From Sporosarcina ureae (lineage in GTDB: Bacteria > Bacillota > Bacilli > Bacillales_A > Planococcaceae), in the NCBI RefSeq assembly GCF_002101375.1, contig NZ_CP015207.1, positions 1 through 64,000 on the forward strand: a stretch of 64,000 bases of DNA, in the 5' to 3' direction. Numbering within the stretch: the first letter of the stretch is position 1; every line of letters begins with the position of its first letter. Of this stretch, positions 35,999 through 45,300 are shown piece after piece. Below the pieces are notes generated by a model that searched no databases, was not told where the DNA came from, and saw only the letters and a program-made list of their open reading frames with translations. Made by a program: the position numbers and the translations under genes.

Positions 35999-36835
35999 GT
36001 GAATTTAATTAATGAAGAAATTACTCATAACGTGTTTGGTGAGGGAAATATTGTGGAACACGAAGAGTCATTCATCACTGTTGATTTTAATAAGGATCTT
36101 AAAAGATTTGTCTATCCCGATGCATTCGAGAATTTTATTACGTTAAACAATCGAAGTATGGCAGAGTCTTTAGAGAAGGTCTTTGTGGAACGAAAAGCAG
36201 AAGAAAAAATATTGGAAAAGAAGCGTAAAGAAGAAAAGGCTATCCAGGTGCTTGAGCAGCAGCGTAGAGAAATATTAAAGAACCATAAAATTCATGAAAG
36301 TTCACAAATTGTTTTCTGGTTAGATAAAGAAAAACAGTCAGAAGTACTTGGCGACTGGGAGATATCGACTGGAAGTATACAAAGTGGGAAGAATAAAGGA
36401 TTACCTAACCCGGTGACTCGTTTGCGTCCGAACAGTGCAGGTGTTCTAACTGTTAGAACCGCAGATCAAGCAGAAACTGAAAGAACTATTATTGGTCTCT
36501 TCATGGTTGGTGATACGTTTACTGGAAGTATCGGTGAGGATGGTTTGGTGCCTACCCACCCTGAATATAGAATTCAACTTACTGAAGAAGAAGCTGAGAA
36601 AATGCTTTTCTGGAATTACTATAAAAATAAGAACTATCCTGATCGTACTTCATGGAATTCAGGTACATTCCGTTATTTTGATAATATTTGGACTGCTCAA
36701 ATTTTAAACGATATTATTGCATTAAAAACGGATGAAGAGCAAATCAAAGAAGCACAAGAGTTTATGAGCTATTTCTGTAAATTGAACGCTATTGACATGA
36801 ATAATATTCCGGAAGCAGAAGGCTCTTTACGTTAA
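35999..36835 (+). CDS. Unrecognised protein with N-terminal Tudor/CarD-like module
   Basis: 278 residues. Residues 8-47 (NVFGEGNIVEHEESFITVDF, then KRFVYPDAFENF) resemble the small beta-barrel module found at the ends of UvrD/PcrA helicases and in several Firmicutes nucleic-acid proteins. Residues 55-100 are a highly charged coiled coil (runs of Lys/Glu/Arg). The C-terminal 165 residues (FWLDKEKQSEVLGDWEISTG, LPNPVTRLRPNSAG and the aromatic MLFWNYYKNKNYPDRTSWNSG) match nothing I can name. GTG start after AGGAGGAG. Single gene in an accessory region, with a leader that may be attenuated and a long terminator hairpin behind. Function unknown. Confidence 0.75.
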   Translation: MNLINEEITHNVFGEGNIVEHEESFITVDFNKDLKRFVYPDAFENFITLNNRSMAESLEKVFVERKAEEKILEKKRKEEKAIQVLEQQRREILKNHKIHESSQIVFWLDKEKQSEVLGDWEISTGSIQSGKNKGLPNPVTRLRPNSAGVLTVRTADQAETERTIIGLFMVGDTFTGSIGEDGLVPTHPEYRIQLTEEEAEKMLFWNYYKNKNYPDRTSWNSGTFRYFDNIWTAQILNDIIALKTDEEQIKEAQEFMSYFCKLNAIDMNNIPEAEGSLR

Positions 36836-36879
36836 CAAGTAAAGTCACTTTAGCCGAAGTGCTTTAGAAAATTACACAT

Positions 36880-36932
36880 AAAACTGCCAGGTACGAGCAC
36901 ATGACGACTGTGTTGGTACCTGGCAGTTTTTC
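36880..36932 (+). repeat. CCAGG hairpin, copy A (also acts as terminator)
   Basis: AAACTGCCAGGTAC and GTACCTGGCAGTTT form a 14-base perfect stem around a 22-base loop, then TTTTT. The same TGCCAGG-loop-CCTGGCA architecture recurs at 43484-43536. The rest of the gap 36836-37230 is A/T-rich, with a small hairpin at 36841-36866 and the lacI promoter. Confidence 0.7.
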
Positions 36933-37124
36933 ATCTTTCAATTATTCTGTTGATATAGCATTTAACAGGCTAACGAGAACGTTTCAAGTGATTAGAAACA
37001 TACAGTGTATAGAATAATAAGTGGCTATAAGCGAATACATTGCGTATTAACATTTCAGTATCATACAATTTCTATAAAAATGTAAGCGAATTGTTAGTGT
37101 GAACTAGCCTCTAAAAATTTTCAT

Positions 37125-37153
37125 TTTAAATCTTTGAATATATACTATATAAT
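37125..37153 (+). promoter_or_regulatory. Probable promoter of the LacI-family gene
   Basis: TTTAAA (37125-37130), 17-base spacer, perfect TATAAT (37148-37153), 77 bases before the ATG. Confidence 0.5.
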
Positions 37154-37230
37154 TTACTAAATTGAATAAAATAAAAAACAGTATTGAGAATAAGACATAA
37201 AATTAAAATCATTGCAAAGGATTGAATTAA

Positions 37231-38217
37231 ATGAGAGAAACGGTAACGGCGATGGATGTTGCTAAGCTAGCGGGCGTTTCACAATCGTCGGTTTCAAGAG
37301 TATATTTTGAAGGTGCTTCTGTTTCGGCTAAAACTAGAAAACGGGTTCTTGAGGCAGCGGCAGAGCTCGGCTATCGTCCCAACGTATATGCCAGAAGTCT
37401 AATAACAAACCAGTCTAAAATTATTGGACTTGTGATGAAAAGTGTTCACAATCCATTCTATACACACGTATTAAAACGATTTAGTTCAATCTTCAAACAG
37501 CAAGGTTATAGCATCTTATTTGTCTCCACTAATAATGATGAAATTCAAGAGGAAGATGTGGAAACATTACTTAACTATAATGTAGCGGGCGTAGTTGTAA
37601 CAGATGCTACGATATCAGAAACAGTTGGAAATGAATTCAAAAAGAATCACATACCTCTTGTTTTTTTTAATAGAAAGCCTAAGACTGAAGTTTTTCATTC
37701 AGTAAGTTGCAATAATTTAGAAGCTGGACGCTCTATTGCTTACTTTTTAATTGCAAAAGGGTCCATGGAACTAGTATTGATCACGGGAAATGAAGATACC
37801 TCTACAAGTATAGAACGTAAAAAAGGTTTTTGCGAAGTCTTGGATCAGCAAAATATTGTGTATCGCACGTATAGTTCGGACTATACGTATGAAGGGGGAT
37901 ATAACACAGCTACCACTCTGATTGAAGAGAATCAATTACCATCTGCTATATTTGTGGCGAATGATATTATGGCACTAGGAGTATTAGATGCACTTCGCAA
38001 ACATGAAATCCGAATACCTGAATACACAAGGGTAGTTGGATTTGATAATATCGGTATGGCTTCTTGGCCTGCATACGAATTGACGACATGGGAACAGCCG
38101 ATTGAAGAAATGATTGAAGCAACCGTAACGTATTTGCTGGATGAAGTGACATCTTATACAGGATCTGTGCAAACGATAGAAGTGGATGGCAAATTGATAG
38201 AAAGAAAAACTACATAA
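37231..38217 (+). CDS. LacI-family transcriptional regulator
   Basis: 328 residues: N-terminal LacI helix-turn-helix (TAMDVAKLAGVSQSSVSRVY) and hinge helix (YRPNVYARSL), followed by a periplasmic-binding-like effector domain (IIGLVMKSVHNPFYTHVLKRF near 67, NNLEAGRSIAYFLIAKG near 165, AIFVANDIMALGVLDAL near 232, VVGFDNIG near 267). It lies just upstream of the HisD-like dehydrogenase and GntP permease genes in the same direction and is very probably their local regulator, acting at the palindrome at 38266-38285. The effector is unknown; AAAGGA precedes the ATG. Confidence 0.93.
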   Translation: MRETVTAMDVAKLAGVSQSSVSRVYFEGASVSAKTRKRVLEAAAELGYRPNVYARSLITNQSKIIGLVMKSVHNPFYTHVLKRFSSIFKQQGYSILFVSTNNDEIQEEDVETLLNYNVAGVVVTDATISETVGNEFKKNHIPLVFFNRKPKTEVFHSVSCNNLEAGRSIAYFLIAKGSMELVLITGNEDTSTSIERKKGFCEVLDQQNIVYRTYSSDYTYEGGYNTATTLIEENQLPSAIFVANDIMALGVLDALRKHEIRIPEYTRVVGFDNIGMASWPAYELTTWEQPIEEMIEATVTYLLDEVTSYTGSVQTIEVDGKLIERKTT

Positions 38218-38222
38218 AGTTG

Positions 38223-38251
38223 TTGACTTTGACGAATATTTAGACTATTAT
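38223..38251 (+). promoter_or_regulatory. Promoter of the dehydrogenase-permease operon
   Basis: TTGACT (38223-38228), 17-base spacer, TATTAT (38246-38251); the operator palindrome begins 15 bases after the -10 box. Confidence 0.7.
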
Positions 38252-38265
38252 TTTGACGTAGAGTT

Positions 38266-38285
38266 ATTTGCATACGTATGCAAAT
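38266..38285 (+). promoter_or_regulatory. Perfect 20-bp palindromic operator, probable LacI-family site
   Basis: ATTTGCATACGTATGCAAAT reads the same on both strands and has the central CG typical of LacI/GalR operators. It sits just downstream of the inferred transcription start, a repressor position. A degenerate second copy (TTTGCTTACGCATTC) follows a few bases later. Confidence 0.75.
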
Positions 38286-38342
38286 CGGAATTTGCTTACG
38301 CATTCTAAATATTACTCAAGTTAGTATGTAGACCAAACAAAA

Positions 38343-38356
38343 TGGAAGCGTTTAAA
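38343..38356 (+). promoter_or_regulatory. cre-like site (CcpA)
   Basis: TGGAAGCGTTTAAA resembles the catabolite-responsive element TGWAARCGYTWNCW, located just before the ribosome site of the dehydrogenase gene. It could equally be another site for the neighbouring LacI-family protein. Confidence 0.45.
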
Positions 38357-38372
38357 AATAGGAGGCAAAATC

Positions 38373-39647
38373 ATGGTAAAAGTAATAAAAGCAGGTAAAT
38401 CACAAGAAGAAGTAGTAGCAAATGATACGAAGGTATCTGAAATAGTTTCTGAGGCGTTAAAAGCAGTGGAAAATCGTGGAGATCATGCGGTACGTGAACT
38501 ATCGAAGAAATTTGATAAATGGTCCCCAGAATCCTTCAGACTTAGTGAATCAGAAATTAAAGAAATTGTCGCGCAAGTGCCTGACAGTGTAATCGAAGAC
38601 ATTAAATTTGCTCAAACTAATATTAAAGCGTTTGCAGAAGCACAGCTTGCTTCTTTGCACAATGTGGAAGTGGAAAATATTCCTGGCGTTATTCTAGGAC
38701 ATAAAAATATTCCAGTAAACAGCGTAGGTTGTTATATACCGGGTGGACGCTATCCGATGGTTGCATCTGCACATATGAGTGTATTGACTGCAAAAGTTGC
38801 AGGAGTGAAGCGGGTCATTGCCTGTACACCACCTATCAATGGCGAAATCCCAAAAGCGACCATTGCGGCAATGTATTTAGCAGGTGCAGACGAAATTTAT
38901 TTACTTGGTGGCATTCAAGCGATGGGGGCAATGGCTATCGGGACAGAAACAATTGAATCTGTCGATATGATTGTCGGACCGGGTAATGCATTTGTTGCTG
39001 AAGCGAAGCGACAATTATACGGTCGTGTAGGAATTGATTTGTTTGCAGGTCCAACAGAGACACTGGTTGTAGCAGACCATACAGCAGATGCAGAAATGAT
39101 TGCAATTGATCTTCTTGGTCAAGGAGAGCATGGACCTACTTCTCCTGGAGCGTTGATTACGACTTCTGAAGAACTTGCACACGAAACGATTAAAGAAATT
39201 GAACGTCAGTTGGACACACTTCCAACGGCAGACGTAGCAAGTGTGTCTTGGGAAGATTATGGTCAAATATTGGTTGTGGATTCTATTGAAGAGGCACGGA
39301 TCGAAGCAGATCGCCTAGCATTCGAACATGTGGAGATTTTAACAGAGAATCCCGATTACTTCCTAGAGCACATGACGAACTACGGCTGCTTGTTCTTGGG
39401 ACCGGAGACAAATGTAGCATACGGAGATAAAGTAATTGGAACAAACCATACTTTGCCGACTAAGGGAGCTGCTCGTTACACAGGTGGATTGTGGGTTGGA
39501 AAATTCATCAAAACGGTCACTTATCAGAAGGTAACTCCTGAAGCCTCTGCATATATCGGTGAGTACGCAGCACGCCTTTGTCTTCTAGAGAACTTTGAAG
39601 GACATGCTAGACAAGCGCAACTACGTGTGGATCGGTATAGTAAATAA
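38373..39647 (+). CDS. HisD-family dehydrogenase, HpsN-like (sulfopropanediol 3-dehydrogenase-like)
   Basis: NAD-dependent zinc dehydrogenase of the histidinol dehydrogenase family, which performs two-step alcohol-to-acid oxidations. 424 residues. Segments [17 protein letters not shown] [19 protein letters not shown] (near 112), [17 protein letters not shown] (near 200), [14 protein letters not shown] (near 222) and [20 protein letters not shown] (near 355) resemble HpsN of Roseovarius and Cupriavidus, as I remember it, more than biosynthetic HisD. HpsN oxidises dihydroxypropanesulfonate to sulfolactate. No histidine genes are nearby; a LacI regulator and GntP permease frame it, so a catabolic role is likely. 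The substrate is an inference. Confidence 0.8.
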   Translation: MVKVIKAGKSQEEVVANDTKVSEIVSEALKAVENRGDHAVRELSKKFDKWSPESFRLSESEIKEIVAQVPDSVIEDIKFAQTNIKAFAEAQLASLHNVEVENIPGVILGHKNIPVNSVGCYIPGGRYPMVASAHMSVLTAKVAGVKRVIACTPPINGEIPKATIAAMYLAGADEIYLLGGIQAMGAMAIGTETIESVDMIVGPGNAFVAEAKRQLYGRVGIDLFAGPTETLVVADHTADAEMIAIDLLGQGEHGPTSPGALITTSEELAHETIKEIERQLDTLPTADVASVSWEDYGQILVVDSIEEARIEADRLAFEHVEILTENPDYFLEHMTNYGCLFLGPETNVAYGDKVIGTNHTLPTKGAARYTGGLWVGKFIKTVTYQKVTPEASAYIGEYAARLCLLENFEGHARQAQLRVDRYSK

Positions 39648-39690
39648 TAAAGTACGTTATAAAGGAACAAGGTAATTAGGAGGAATGAGT

Positions 39691-41007
39691 ATGTTAGGAA
39701 TGATCGGCCTTTTTGGGGGACTTGCGATCTTGATTTATTTAACAATGAGAGGTATGAACCTTCTCATTGCGGCACCCATTACTGCACTGTTGATCGCAAT
39801 TATGAATGGCATCCCGCTTTTCCCACAGTTGGCAGAAGAAGGCGCGGTTAATTTCTTAACCAACTATATGGGTGGATTCACAGGATTTATCGCTTCCTGG
39901 TATTTAATGTTCTTAACTGGAGCTATATTCGGTAAAGTTATGGAAGATAGTGGTGGTGCCGATAGTATTTCAAAGTGGATTGTCAGTAAAATTGGTATGA
40001 AAAGAGCAGCCTTGGCGGTCGTTATCGCTTGTGCAGTGTTAACGTATGGCGGGGTAAGTTTGTTTGTTGTTGCGTTCTCGGTCTATCCGATGGCGTTAAG
40101 TCTGTTTAAACAAGCTGATTTGCCAAGAAGATTCATTCCAGCTGCACTAGCATTTGGTTCTACAACATTTACGATGACATCTGCAGGATCTCCTGAAATT
40201 CAAAACTGGATTCCAATTGAGTTCCTTGGCACGAGTCCATATGCGGGATGGGAAGTCAGTATTCTCGTAGCAGTCTTCATGTTCTTGTTCGGCTATTGGT
40301 GGCTGAAGCGAATGATTTCCAAAGCTGTATCCAAAGGGGAAAGGTTTGTTGCAAGAGATACGGATAAGGAAGTAGATATGCAAAGAGCTCTTCCGAATCC
40401 AATACTGAGTATGATTCCATTAGTAGTAGTTCTTGGAATCACGTTATTATTGCACAAATCTCTTGGAACCTCGGCACTAATTATCTCTTTAAGTGGCGGT
40501 ATATTAGCAACATTTATTTTGAATAAAAAGTACTTCCAAAATTTTGGTCATGCAGTAGGAGAAGGTGCGATGGGTGCAGTTATTGCTATTGCTAATACAG
40601 CTGCAGTCGTTGGTTTTGGCGGGGTAGTCAAGGCGACGCCGGCTTTTGATGCGGCAGTAAATGTCATGACAGATATTCCGGGAAGTCCCTTAATCGGTGG
40701 AGCGCTTGCGGTAGCAGTCATTGCTGGATTAACCGGTTCATCGTCAGGTGGACAAGCAATTGCTTTGCCACTATTAGCACCACACTATTTAGATCTAGGT
40801 GTAGATCCCGAAGCATTGCATAGAACGGTATCCATCTCTTCAGGGTCGTTGGATTCACTTCCTCAAGGGGGATATGTTGTAACAACAATTCGATCTATTG
40901 CTGGCGAAACACATAAAGACGCATATCCGGCATTTGGAGCTTTGTCTGTCGTTGTACCAATACTAGGCGCAGCCTTAGCAGTCATTCTGTTTTCGATCGG
41001 ACTATAA
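39691..41007 (+). CDS. GntP-family permease
   Basis: Proton-coupled importer for hydroxy-acids or related anions. About 438 residues and twelve or so hydrophobic segments; LTGAIFGKVMEDSGGADSI near 75 and LTGSSSGGQAIALPLLAP near 350 are typical of GntP/CitMHS-like carriers. ATG 39691 is favoured over ATG 39685, which directly abuts AGGAGGA. It follows the HisD/HpsN-like gene by 43 bases and should import its substrate, which would be a hydroxylated acid or sulfonate. No other pathway genes follow. Confidence 0.88.
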   Translation: MLGMIGLFGGLAILIYLTMRGMNLLIAAPITALLIAIMNGIPLFPQLAEEGAVNFLTNYMGGFTGFIASWYLMFLTGAIFGKVMEDSGGADSISKWIVSKIGMKRAALAVVIACAVLTYGGVSLFVVAFSVYPMALSLFKQADLPRRFIPAALAFGSTTFTMTSAGSPEIQNWIPIEFLGTSPYAGWEVSILVAVFMFLFGYWWLKRMISKAVSKGERFVARDTDKEVDMQRALPNPILSMIPLVVVLGITLLLHKSLGTSALIISLSGGILATFILNKKYFQNFGHAVGEGAMGAVIAIANTAAVVGFGGVVKATPAFDAAVNVMTDIPGSPLIGGALAVAVIAGLTGSSSGGQAIALPLLAPHYLDLGVDPEALHRTVSISSGSLDSLPQGGYVVTTIRSIAGETHKDAYPAFGALSVVVPILGAALAVILFSIGL

Positions 41008-41181
41008 AATAAAGACCTAACGAATCAAATATATAGTTCATCTAGACTCTTAATTTCCCAGGTAATGAAAAGCACGACATATGTAAGCGCAAAAGGCTTA
41101 AGGTTTCTATCTTTTCGTAAATGACAACGTAATCTTATTAATATGTTGTATTTTGAAAGCGATAATAATGGATTAGAACAT

Positions 41182-41220
41182 AAAGAAGCGTCACTCATCA
41201 TTCAGAGTGACGCTTCTTTC
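41182..41220. terminator. Bidirectional terminator
   Basis: AAGAAGCGTCACTC / GAGTGACGCTTCTT arms with an eight-base loop, between the converging permease and catalase genes. Confidence 0.85.
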
Positions 41221-41229
41221 CAGGAAGAA

Positions 41230-43296
41230 TTAGTAAATATCTCGTTTCCAAAAACGTTGCTGGGTAATAGCGAGTATAAAATCATCGTTAAAAGTAGCGT
41301 TATTTTCCGCAAACACAATACCAGGTCCCTTTTTTGCGTCAGATGCTGTGAAAATAGCGTTTCCGGTTTTGGCAACGCTAATCGGTTTATAATGTCTGAA
41401 TGTCTCATTGATGAAATAGACGCTATCCGAATTAAACTTTGCTTGATCCGCTGCGTTTCCGCCTACTACATAAAGAGAATCGAATAAAACGGGAGCTGTA
41501 GTCAAAAACGTTTCATTGACATGAATCTCCAGGCCGTTCTTTCCTCTCACCGTACCAAGTTTTTCACCAATTGTATATACCCAAACTCCATACTTTGCTA
41601 GATGTTCAATTGTCGATTTCACTTCCTCGTCAGAAAATCCGTCACCAATGAGAATACCGACCTTCAAACTGTATGGGTAGCGGGGAGTATTTTCCTGGCT
41701 CAGCGCAGGGGATGACGCTGTAACTTTGACTTGTTCACCAGTTGGTTTATTAACTCCTACATTGTTTGCGATTATGGTAGCCATTTTCTGATCAACGTTA
41801 GCGAACATATCTACTACTTGTTGTCTAATACTTATACTATTCACTTTTCCAATTTCAAAACTAAACGCGTTAATAATATGTTGTTTTTCGGGCGGTGACA
41901 TACTATTCCAGAAAAGTCGGGCTTGAGAAAAGTGATCCTTGAATGATTCGCTTCGTGCTTGAATGATGCGCCCTTCCACTTTTTCAGCATAGTGAACAAA
42001 TCCGCCTTCTTTTGCTGTGGAAGTGGAAGGCGTATTATCAGCCAAAGAATTTTTATGATAACTTACTTTGCCGACATCAATTCGCTGTCGGTTGAATCCA
42101 TTTCTCTGATTGTTATGAAATGGACAGACTGCACGATTAATCGGTATTTCTGTAAAGTTTGGTCCACCGAGACGGTATAGTTGGGTATCGAGGTAGGATA
42201 AAAGTCTGCCCTGTAAAAGTGGATCATTAGTGAAATCTATTCCGGGCACTACGTTACCAGGATGGAAAGCGGCTTGTTCGGTTTCAGCAAAGACGTTTGT
42301 TACGTTTTGATTTAACGTCATTTTCCCAATGATTTTAACAGGCACGATCTCTTCGGGCCACAGTTTTGTTGCATCGAGAATATCAAAATCAAACATGAAT
42401 TCATCTTCTTCTGCAATCAATTGAACGCCGAATTCATATTCAGCAAAATATCCTTTATCAATACATTCCCATAGATCTTTGCGCTGGAAATCTGCATTTT
42501 TTCCAGCGATTTTCTGCGCTTCATCCCATACTAATGAATGCACGCCGAGTATTGGTTTCCAATGAAATTTTACGAAACTAGCTTGACCTTCACTATTAAT
42601 CAGTCGGAATGTATGGACACCAAAGCCTTCCATCATTCGCCAACTTCTAGGAATGGTCCGGTCTGACATTTGCCACATCACCATATGGGCGGATTCTTGA
42701 TTGTTAGCTATGAAATCCCAAAACGTATCGTGAGCTGAAGCCGCTTGGGGCATATCTGTGTCCGGTTCAGGTTTTACTGCATGAACAAGATCGGGAAATT
42801 TCATGCTGTCTTGAACAAAAAACACAGGTAAATTATTTCCCACCAAGTCGTAATTTCCTTCTTCTGTATAAAACTTCACCGCAAAACCTCGGACATCCCT
42901 TGCTGTATCAACAGATCCTAAATTTCCTGCTACGTTAGAAAAGCGTGTGAAAACAGGTGTCTTCTGTCCTGCTTTCTGGAGAAAGGCAGCTGTTGTATAG
43001 TCTTTCATTGATTCATATAACTCAAACTCACCGTGTGCTGCATATCCTCTCGCATGAACAACCCGCTCAGGAATCCGTTCACGGTCAAAGTGCATGAGTT
43101 TTTCTTTTAAATGAATTCCTTCCATTAATGTAGGCCCACGTACTCCTGCTTTCAATGACTCTTCATCATTGGACACTTTCACTCCTTGATTGGTCGTAAG
43201 CTTTTTTCCTTTATTGTCAACTTTAAATTGTTCCAACTGCTGAACTTTTCGATTCTTTTCTCTATTCATATTTTCGTTTGCCGATTCATCTTTCAA
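41230..43296 (-). CDS. katE: Large-subunit catalase (clade II, KatE type)
   Basis: Haem catalase that disproportionates hydrogen peroxide. 688 residues, the long form: distal His in [14 protein letters not shown] near 81, distal Asn region [20 protein letters not shown] near 122, haem Tyr in [14 protein letters not shown] near 366, and a C-terminal DJ-1/glutamine-amidotransferase-like domain from about 545 ([20 protein letters not shown]). TTG start after CGGAGGG. In B. subtilis the similar KatE is SigB-controlled and KatX is a spore enzyme; which role applies here is open. A perfect inverted repeat lies in the promoter region. Confidence 0.93.
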   Translation of the reverse strand: MKDESANENMNREKNRKVQQLEQFKVDNKGKKLTTNQGVKVSNDEESLKAGVRGPTLMEGIHLKEKLMHFDRERIPERVVHARGYAAHGEFELYESMKDYTTAAFLQKAGQKTPVFTRFSNVAGNLGSVDTARDVRGFAVKFYTEEGNYDLVGNNLPVFFVQDSMKFPDLVHAVKPEPDTDMPQAASAHDTFWDFIANNQESAHMVMWQMSDRTIPRSWRMMEGFGVHTFRLINSEGQASFVKFHWKPILGVHSLVWDEAQKIAGKNADFQRKDLWECIDKGYFAEYEFGVQLIAEEDEFMFDFDILDATKLWPEEIVPVKIIGKMTLNQNVTNVFAETEQAAFHPGNVVPGIDFTNDPLLQGRLLSYLDTQLYRLGGPNFTEIPINRAVCPFHNNQRNGFNRQRIDVGKVSYHKNSLADNTPSTSTAKEGGFVHYAEKVEGRIIQARSESFKDHFSQARLFWNSMSPPEKQHIINAFSFEIGKVNSISIRQQVVDMFANVDQKMATIIANNVGVNKPTGEQVKVTASSPALSQENTPRYPYSLKVGILIGDGFSDEEVKSTIEHLAKYGVWVYTIGEKLGTVRGKNGLEIHVNETFLTTAPVLFDSLYVVGGNAADQAKFNSDSVYFINETFRHYKPISVAKTGNAIFTASDAKKGPGIVFAENNATFNDDFILAITQQRFWKRDIY

Positions 43297-43342
43297 GAAA
43301 TTCCCTCCGTTTATTAGTATATGATGATGAAAACTTCACATC

Positions 43343-43367
43343 TCACTTATACTGTATGTATAAGTGA
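43343..43367 (-). promoter_or_regulatory. Inverted repeat in the catalase promoter region
   Basis: Two perfect ten-base arms, TCACTTATAC and GTATAAGTGA, separated by five bases, about 47-71 bases before the catalase start. On the catalase strand TATAAG inside it could be a -10 box with TTATCA as -35 at 16 bases. The 17-bp core does not fit the 15-bp PerR box. Confidence 0.5.
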
Positions 43368-43483
43368 TGATAAAAAGCCCGCTCATTTACATTAAGGAAT
43401 AAAAAAGAATACATTTTAGTGGAAGGGCTTAGAAATGATTTATAGTAGTATAGCTTTTTTGACATGTGATTCGGTTAGTATAG

Positions 43484-43536
43484 TAAAATGCCAGGCATGG
43501 AGACATTTTCAAATTGTCTCTGTGCCTGGCATAAAA
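43484..43536 (-). repeat. CCAGG hairpin, copy B (also acts as terminator of queF)
   Basis: On the minus strand: ATGCCAGGCA, GAGACA, loop, TGTCTC, TGCCTGGCAT, TTTT. Same architecture as copy A at 36880-36932, read here as the terminator of the que operon. Confidence 0.7.
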
Positions 43537-43538
43537 AA

Positions 43539-44027
43539 TTATCTATTATCTATCTTCTCGGGATATATATCATGTTGAAAAAGTCTTTCTTTAGCCATTT
43601 GTTCGAAATACGTTCCAGGTTTTCCGTAATTACAATACGGATCAATGGAGATTCCGCCACGCGGAGTGAACTTGGCCCACACTTCAATATATCGTGGCTC
43701 CATTAAATGAATTAAGTCTTTCATAATCAGATTTGCGCAATCTTCATGAAAACCTGGATGGTTTCTGAAACTGAACATGTATAGCTTTAATGATTTACTT
43801 TCTACCATTTTCACATCAGGAATATAGGATATATAGATGGTAGCAAAGTCAGGTTGGCCAGTGATTGGACAAAGGCTAGTGAATTCAGGAATGTTAAATT
43901 TAACAAAGTAATCATTGCTTTGATGTTGATTCTCAAACGTTTCTAAAACGTCTGGATCATATTCATAGTTATATGTTGTCTCTTGATTTCCGAGTAATGT
44001 AAGGCTGTTTTTACTGTTTTCTGGCAT
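43539..44027 (-). CDS. queF: NADPH-dependent 7-cyano-7-deazaguanine reductase QueF
   Basis: Reduces preQ0 to preQ1 in queuosine synthesis. 162 residues, the short unimodular type of Bacillus. The catalytic Cys lies in [12 protein letters not shown] near 53, the partner Asp in the same segment, the NADPH/QueF motif in [20 protein letters not shown] near 77-96. Last gene of queC-transporter-queF, separated from the transporter gene by 14 bases. Confidence 0.95.
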   Translation of the reverse strand: MPENSKNSLTLLGNQETTYNYEYDPDVLETFENQHQSNDYFVKFNIPEFTSLCPITGQPDFATIYISYIPDVKMVESKSLKLYMFSFRNHPGFHEDCANLIMKDLIHLMEPRYIEVWAKFTPRGGISIDPYCNYGKPGTYFEQMAKERLFQHDIYPEKIDNR

Positions 44028-44041
44028 TTTCCAAACTCCTT

Positions 44042-44596
44042 TTAATGTGCTTCTGAAATATTTGGTTCATATATATTTAACTTAATCACAACTTGTCTAA
44101 TCCCGCCGGCAACGATTAACTGCATCAACACTTTCGCTATCCATTGTCCGAGTATTGCATATGGAACTAACTCCCATGGGACGAAGTTAAGCCCTAGTGG
44201 ACCAATTCCAATAATTACAAATAAACTTGAGTCTAAAAAGCCAGCTACCACACCCGAGAACAGTACTCTTTTTACAAAAGGTAATTTAAAGCGGGTATAA
44301 ATTTCAGTATCTGCTGTTTCTGAAACAATAAAACTAAGCGTACTTGCAAAGACGATCCATAATTGATCTCCTAATAAATGACTGGTAACAGCGGATAATA
44401 AGAGTGCGACTGCAATCAATATGTATGTTTGACGTCTTCCGAATCGGTTTTGGACCATATCTCTCATGACAAGTGTTAATCCAATGAACAAAGTACCGTA
44501 GGGGATAATTAATGGACCAAGTTCAAGTGGAGCAAATCGTGCTGTAATTACATTGGCAAGAATGATAGATAGTAAATAAATCGTAATTCGGATCAT
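44042..44596 (-). CDS. Queuosine precursor transporter (VUT family, YhhQ-like)
   Basis: Membrane protein of the VUT/DUF165 family, shown in E. coli (YhhQ) to import preQ0/preQ1. 184 residues with about six helices; [18 protein letters not shown] near 43, [17 protein letters not shown] near 90, and [17 protein letters not shown] near 115 are characteristic. It lies between queC and queF and overlaps queC by four bases, so transport and synthesis of deazaguanines are co-expressed. Confidence 0.9.
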   Translation of the reverse strand: MIRITIYLLSIILANVITARFAPLELGPLIIPYGTLFIGLTLVMRDMVQNRFGRRQTYILIAVALLLSAVTSHLLGDQLWIVFASTLSFIVSETADTEIYTRFKLPFVKRVLFSGVVAGFLDSSLFVIIGIGPLGLNFVPWELVPYAILGQWIAKVLMQLIVAGGIRQVVIKLNIYEPNISEAH

Positions 44597-45243
44597 GAGA
44601 CGTGCTGTCCTTGTAAGTATTTCGCTAACCCATCATTTCTCAACTGGCAAGCGGGGCATTCCTTGCAACCATCTGCAATAACACCATTATAGCAAGTTAG
44701 CGTGTTCTCTCGAATATATTTCAGCCGTCCCATTTGATCGGCCATGGCCCAAACTTCTGCTTTGTCTTTCCACATTAAAGGAGTGATCAAATCAAATGGA
44801 TAGTCCATTGCTAAATTCAAAGTCGTATTCAATGAACGAATAAACTCATCCCGGCAATCAGGGTATCCACTAAAATCTGTCTCACTTACACCGGTAATAA
44901 TCGCTTTTGCCCCAACAGTTTTAGCATAGATTGCCGCAAATGAAAGAAATATGTGATTCCGTCCCTCTACAAATGTATTGGGTACACTTCCTTCTTCTAC
45001 TTCAATTTGCATACCATCTCGGGTCAATGCGTTCGAAGTTAACTGATTGAGAACGTCCATTTGAATGATCTTTTGTTTAACACCTAAGTCTTTCGCGATT
45101 TTTGTAGCGCAATCAACTTCTAACTTATGTCTTTGCCCATACAAAAATGTGACGGTTTCTACTTCGTCGAATTCTTCCATTGCCCATAACAGGCAAGTGG
45201 TAGAATCTTGTCCGCCACTAAATACTACAACTGCTTTACTCAC
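44593..45243 (-). CDS. queC: 7-cyano-7-deazaguanine synthase QueC
   Basis: ATP-dependent enzyme that turns 7-carboxy-7-deazaguanine into preQ0. About 216 residues: PP-loop [14 protein letters not shown] near 8, the [15 protein letters not shown] segment near 95, and the C-terminal zinc cysteines in [20 protein letters not shown] near 185. GTG 45243 is the better start, following GGAGGAA; an in-frame ATG at 45258 overlaps the ribosome site. First gene of the operon, under a preQ1 riboswitch. queD and queE, which make its substrate, are absent here. Confidence 0.95.
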   Translation of the reverse strand: MSKAVVVFSGGQDSTTCLLWAMEEFDEVETVTFLYGQRHKLEVDCATKIAKDLGVKQKIIQMDVLNQLTSNALTRDGMQIEVEEGSVPNTFVEGRNHIFLSFAAIYAKTVGAKAIITGVSETDFSGYPDCRDEFIRSLNTTLNLAMDYPFDLITPLMWKDKAEVWAMADQMGRLKYIRENTLTCYNGVIADGCKECPACQLRNDGLAKYLQGQHVS

Positions 45244-45248
45244 TCTAC

Positions 45249-45296
45249 ATTCCTCCATAGTTTTGTTTTTAGAGGGGATGGTTACGAACCCTCTGC
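45249..45296 (-). ncRNA. preQ1-I riboswitch before queC
   Basis: On the minus strand: AGAGGGTTCGTAACCATCCC, then CTCTAAAAACAAAACTATGG, then the AGG of the ribosome site. The AGAGG/CCTCT stem, C-rich loop and A-rich tail reaching the Shine-Dalgarno are the signature of the preQ1 class I aptamer. Because the tail ends at the ribosome site and no terminator follows, control is probably at translation initiation: preQ1 binding would shut off queC. Confidence 0.88.
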
Positions 45297-45300
45297 AATA

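Noticed and set aside
41143..41487. Plus-strand open frame after the GntP permease
   Set aside because: It spans the bidirectional terminator and the antisense end of the catalase gene; no ribosome site.
43343..43367. PerR box for the catalase gene
   Set aside because: The repeat has longer arms and a five-base spacer, not the 15-bp 7-1-7 PerR pattern.
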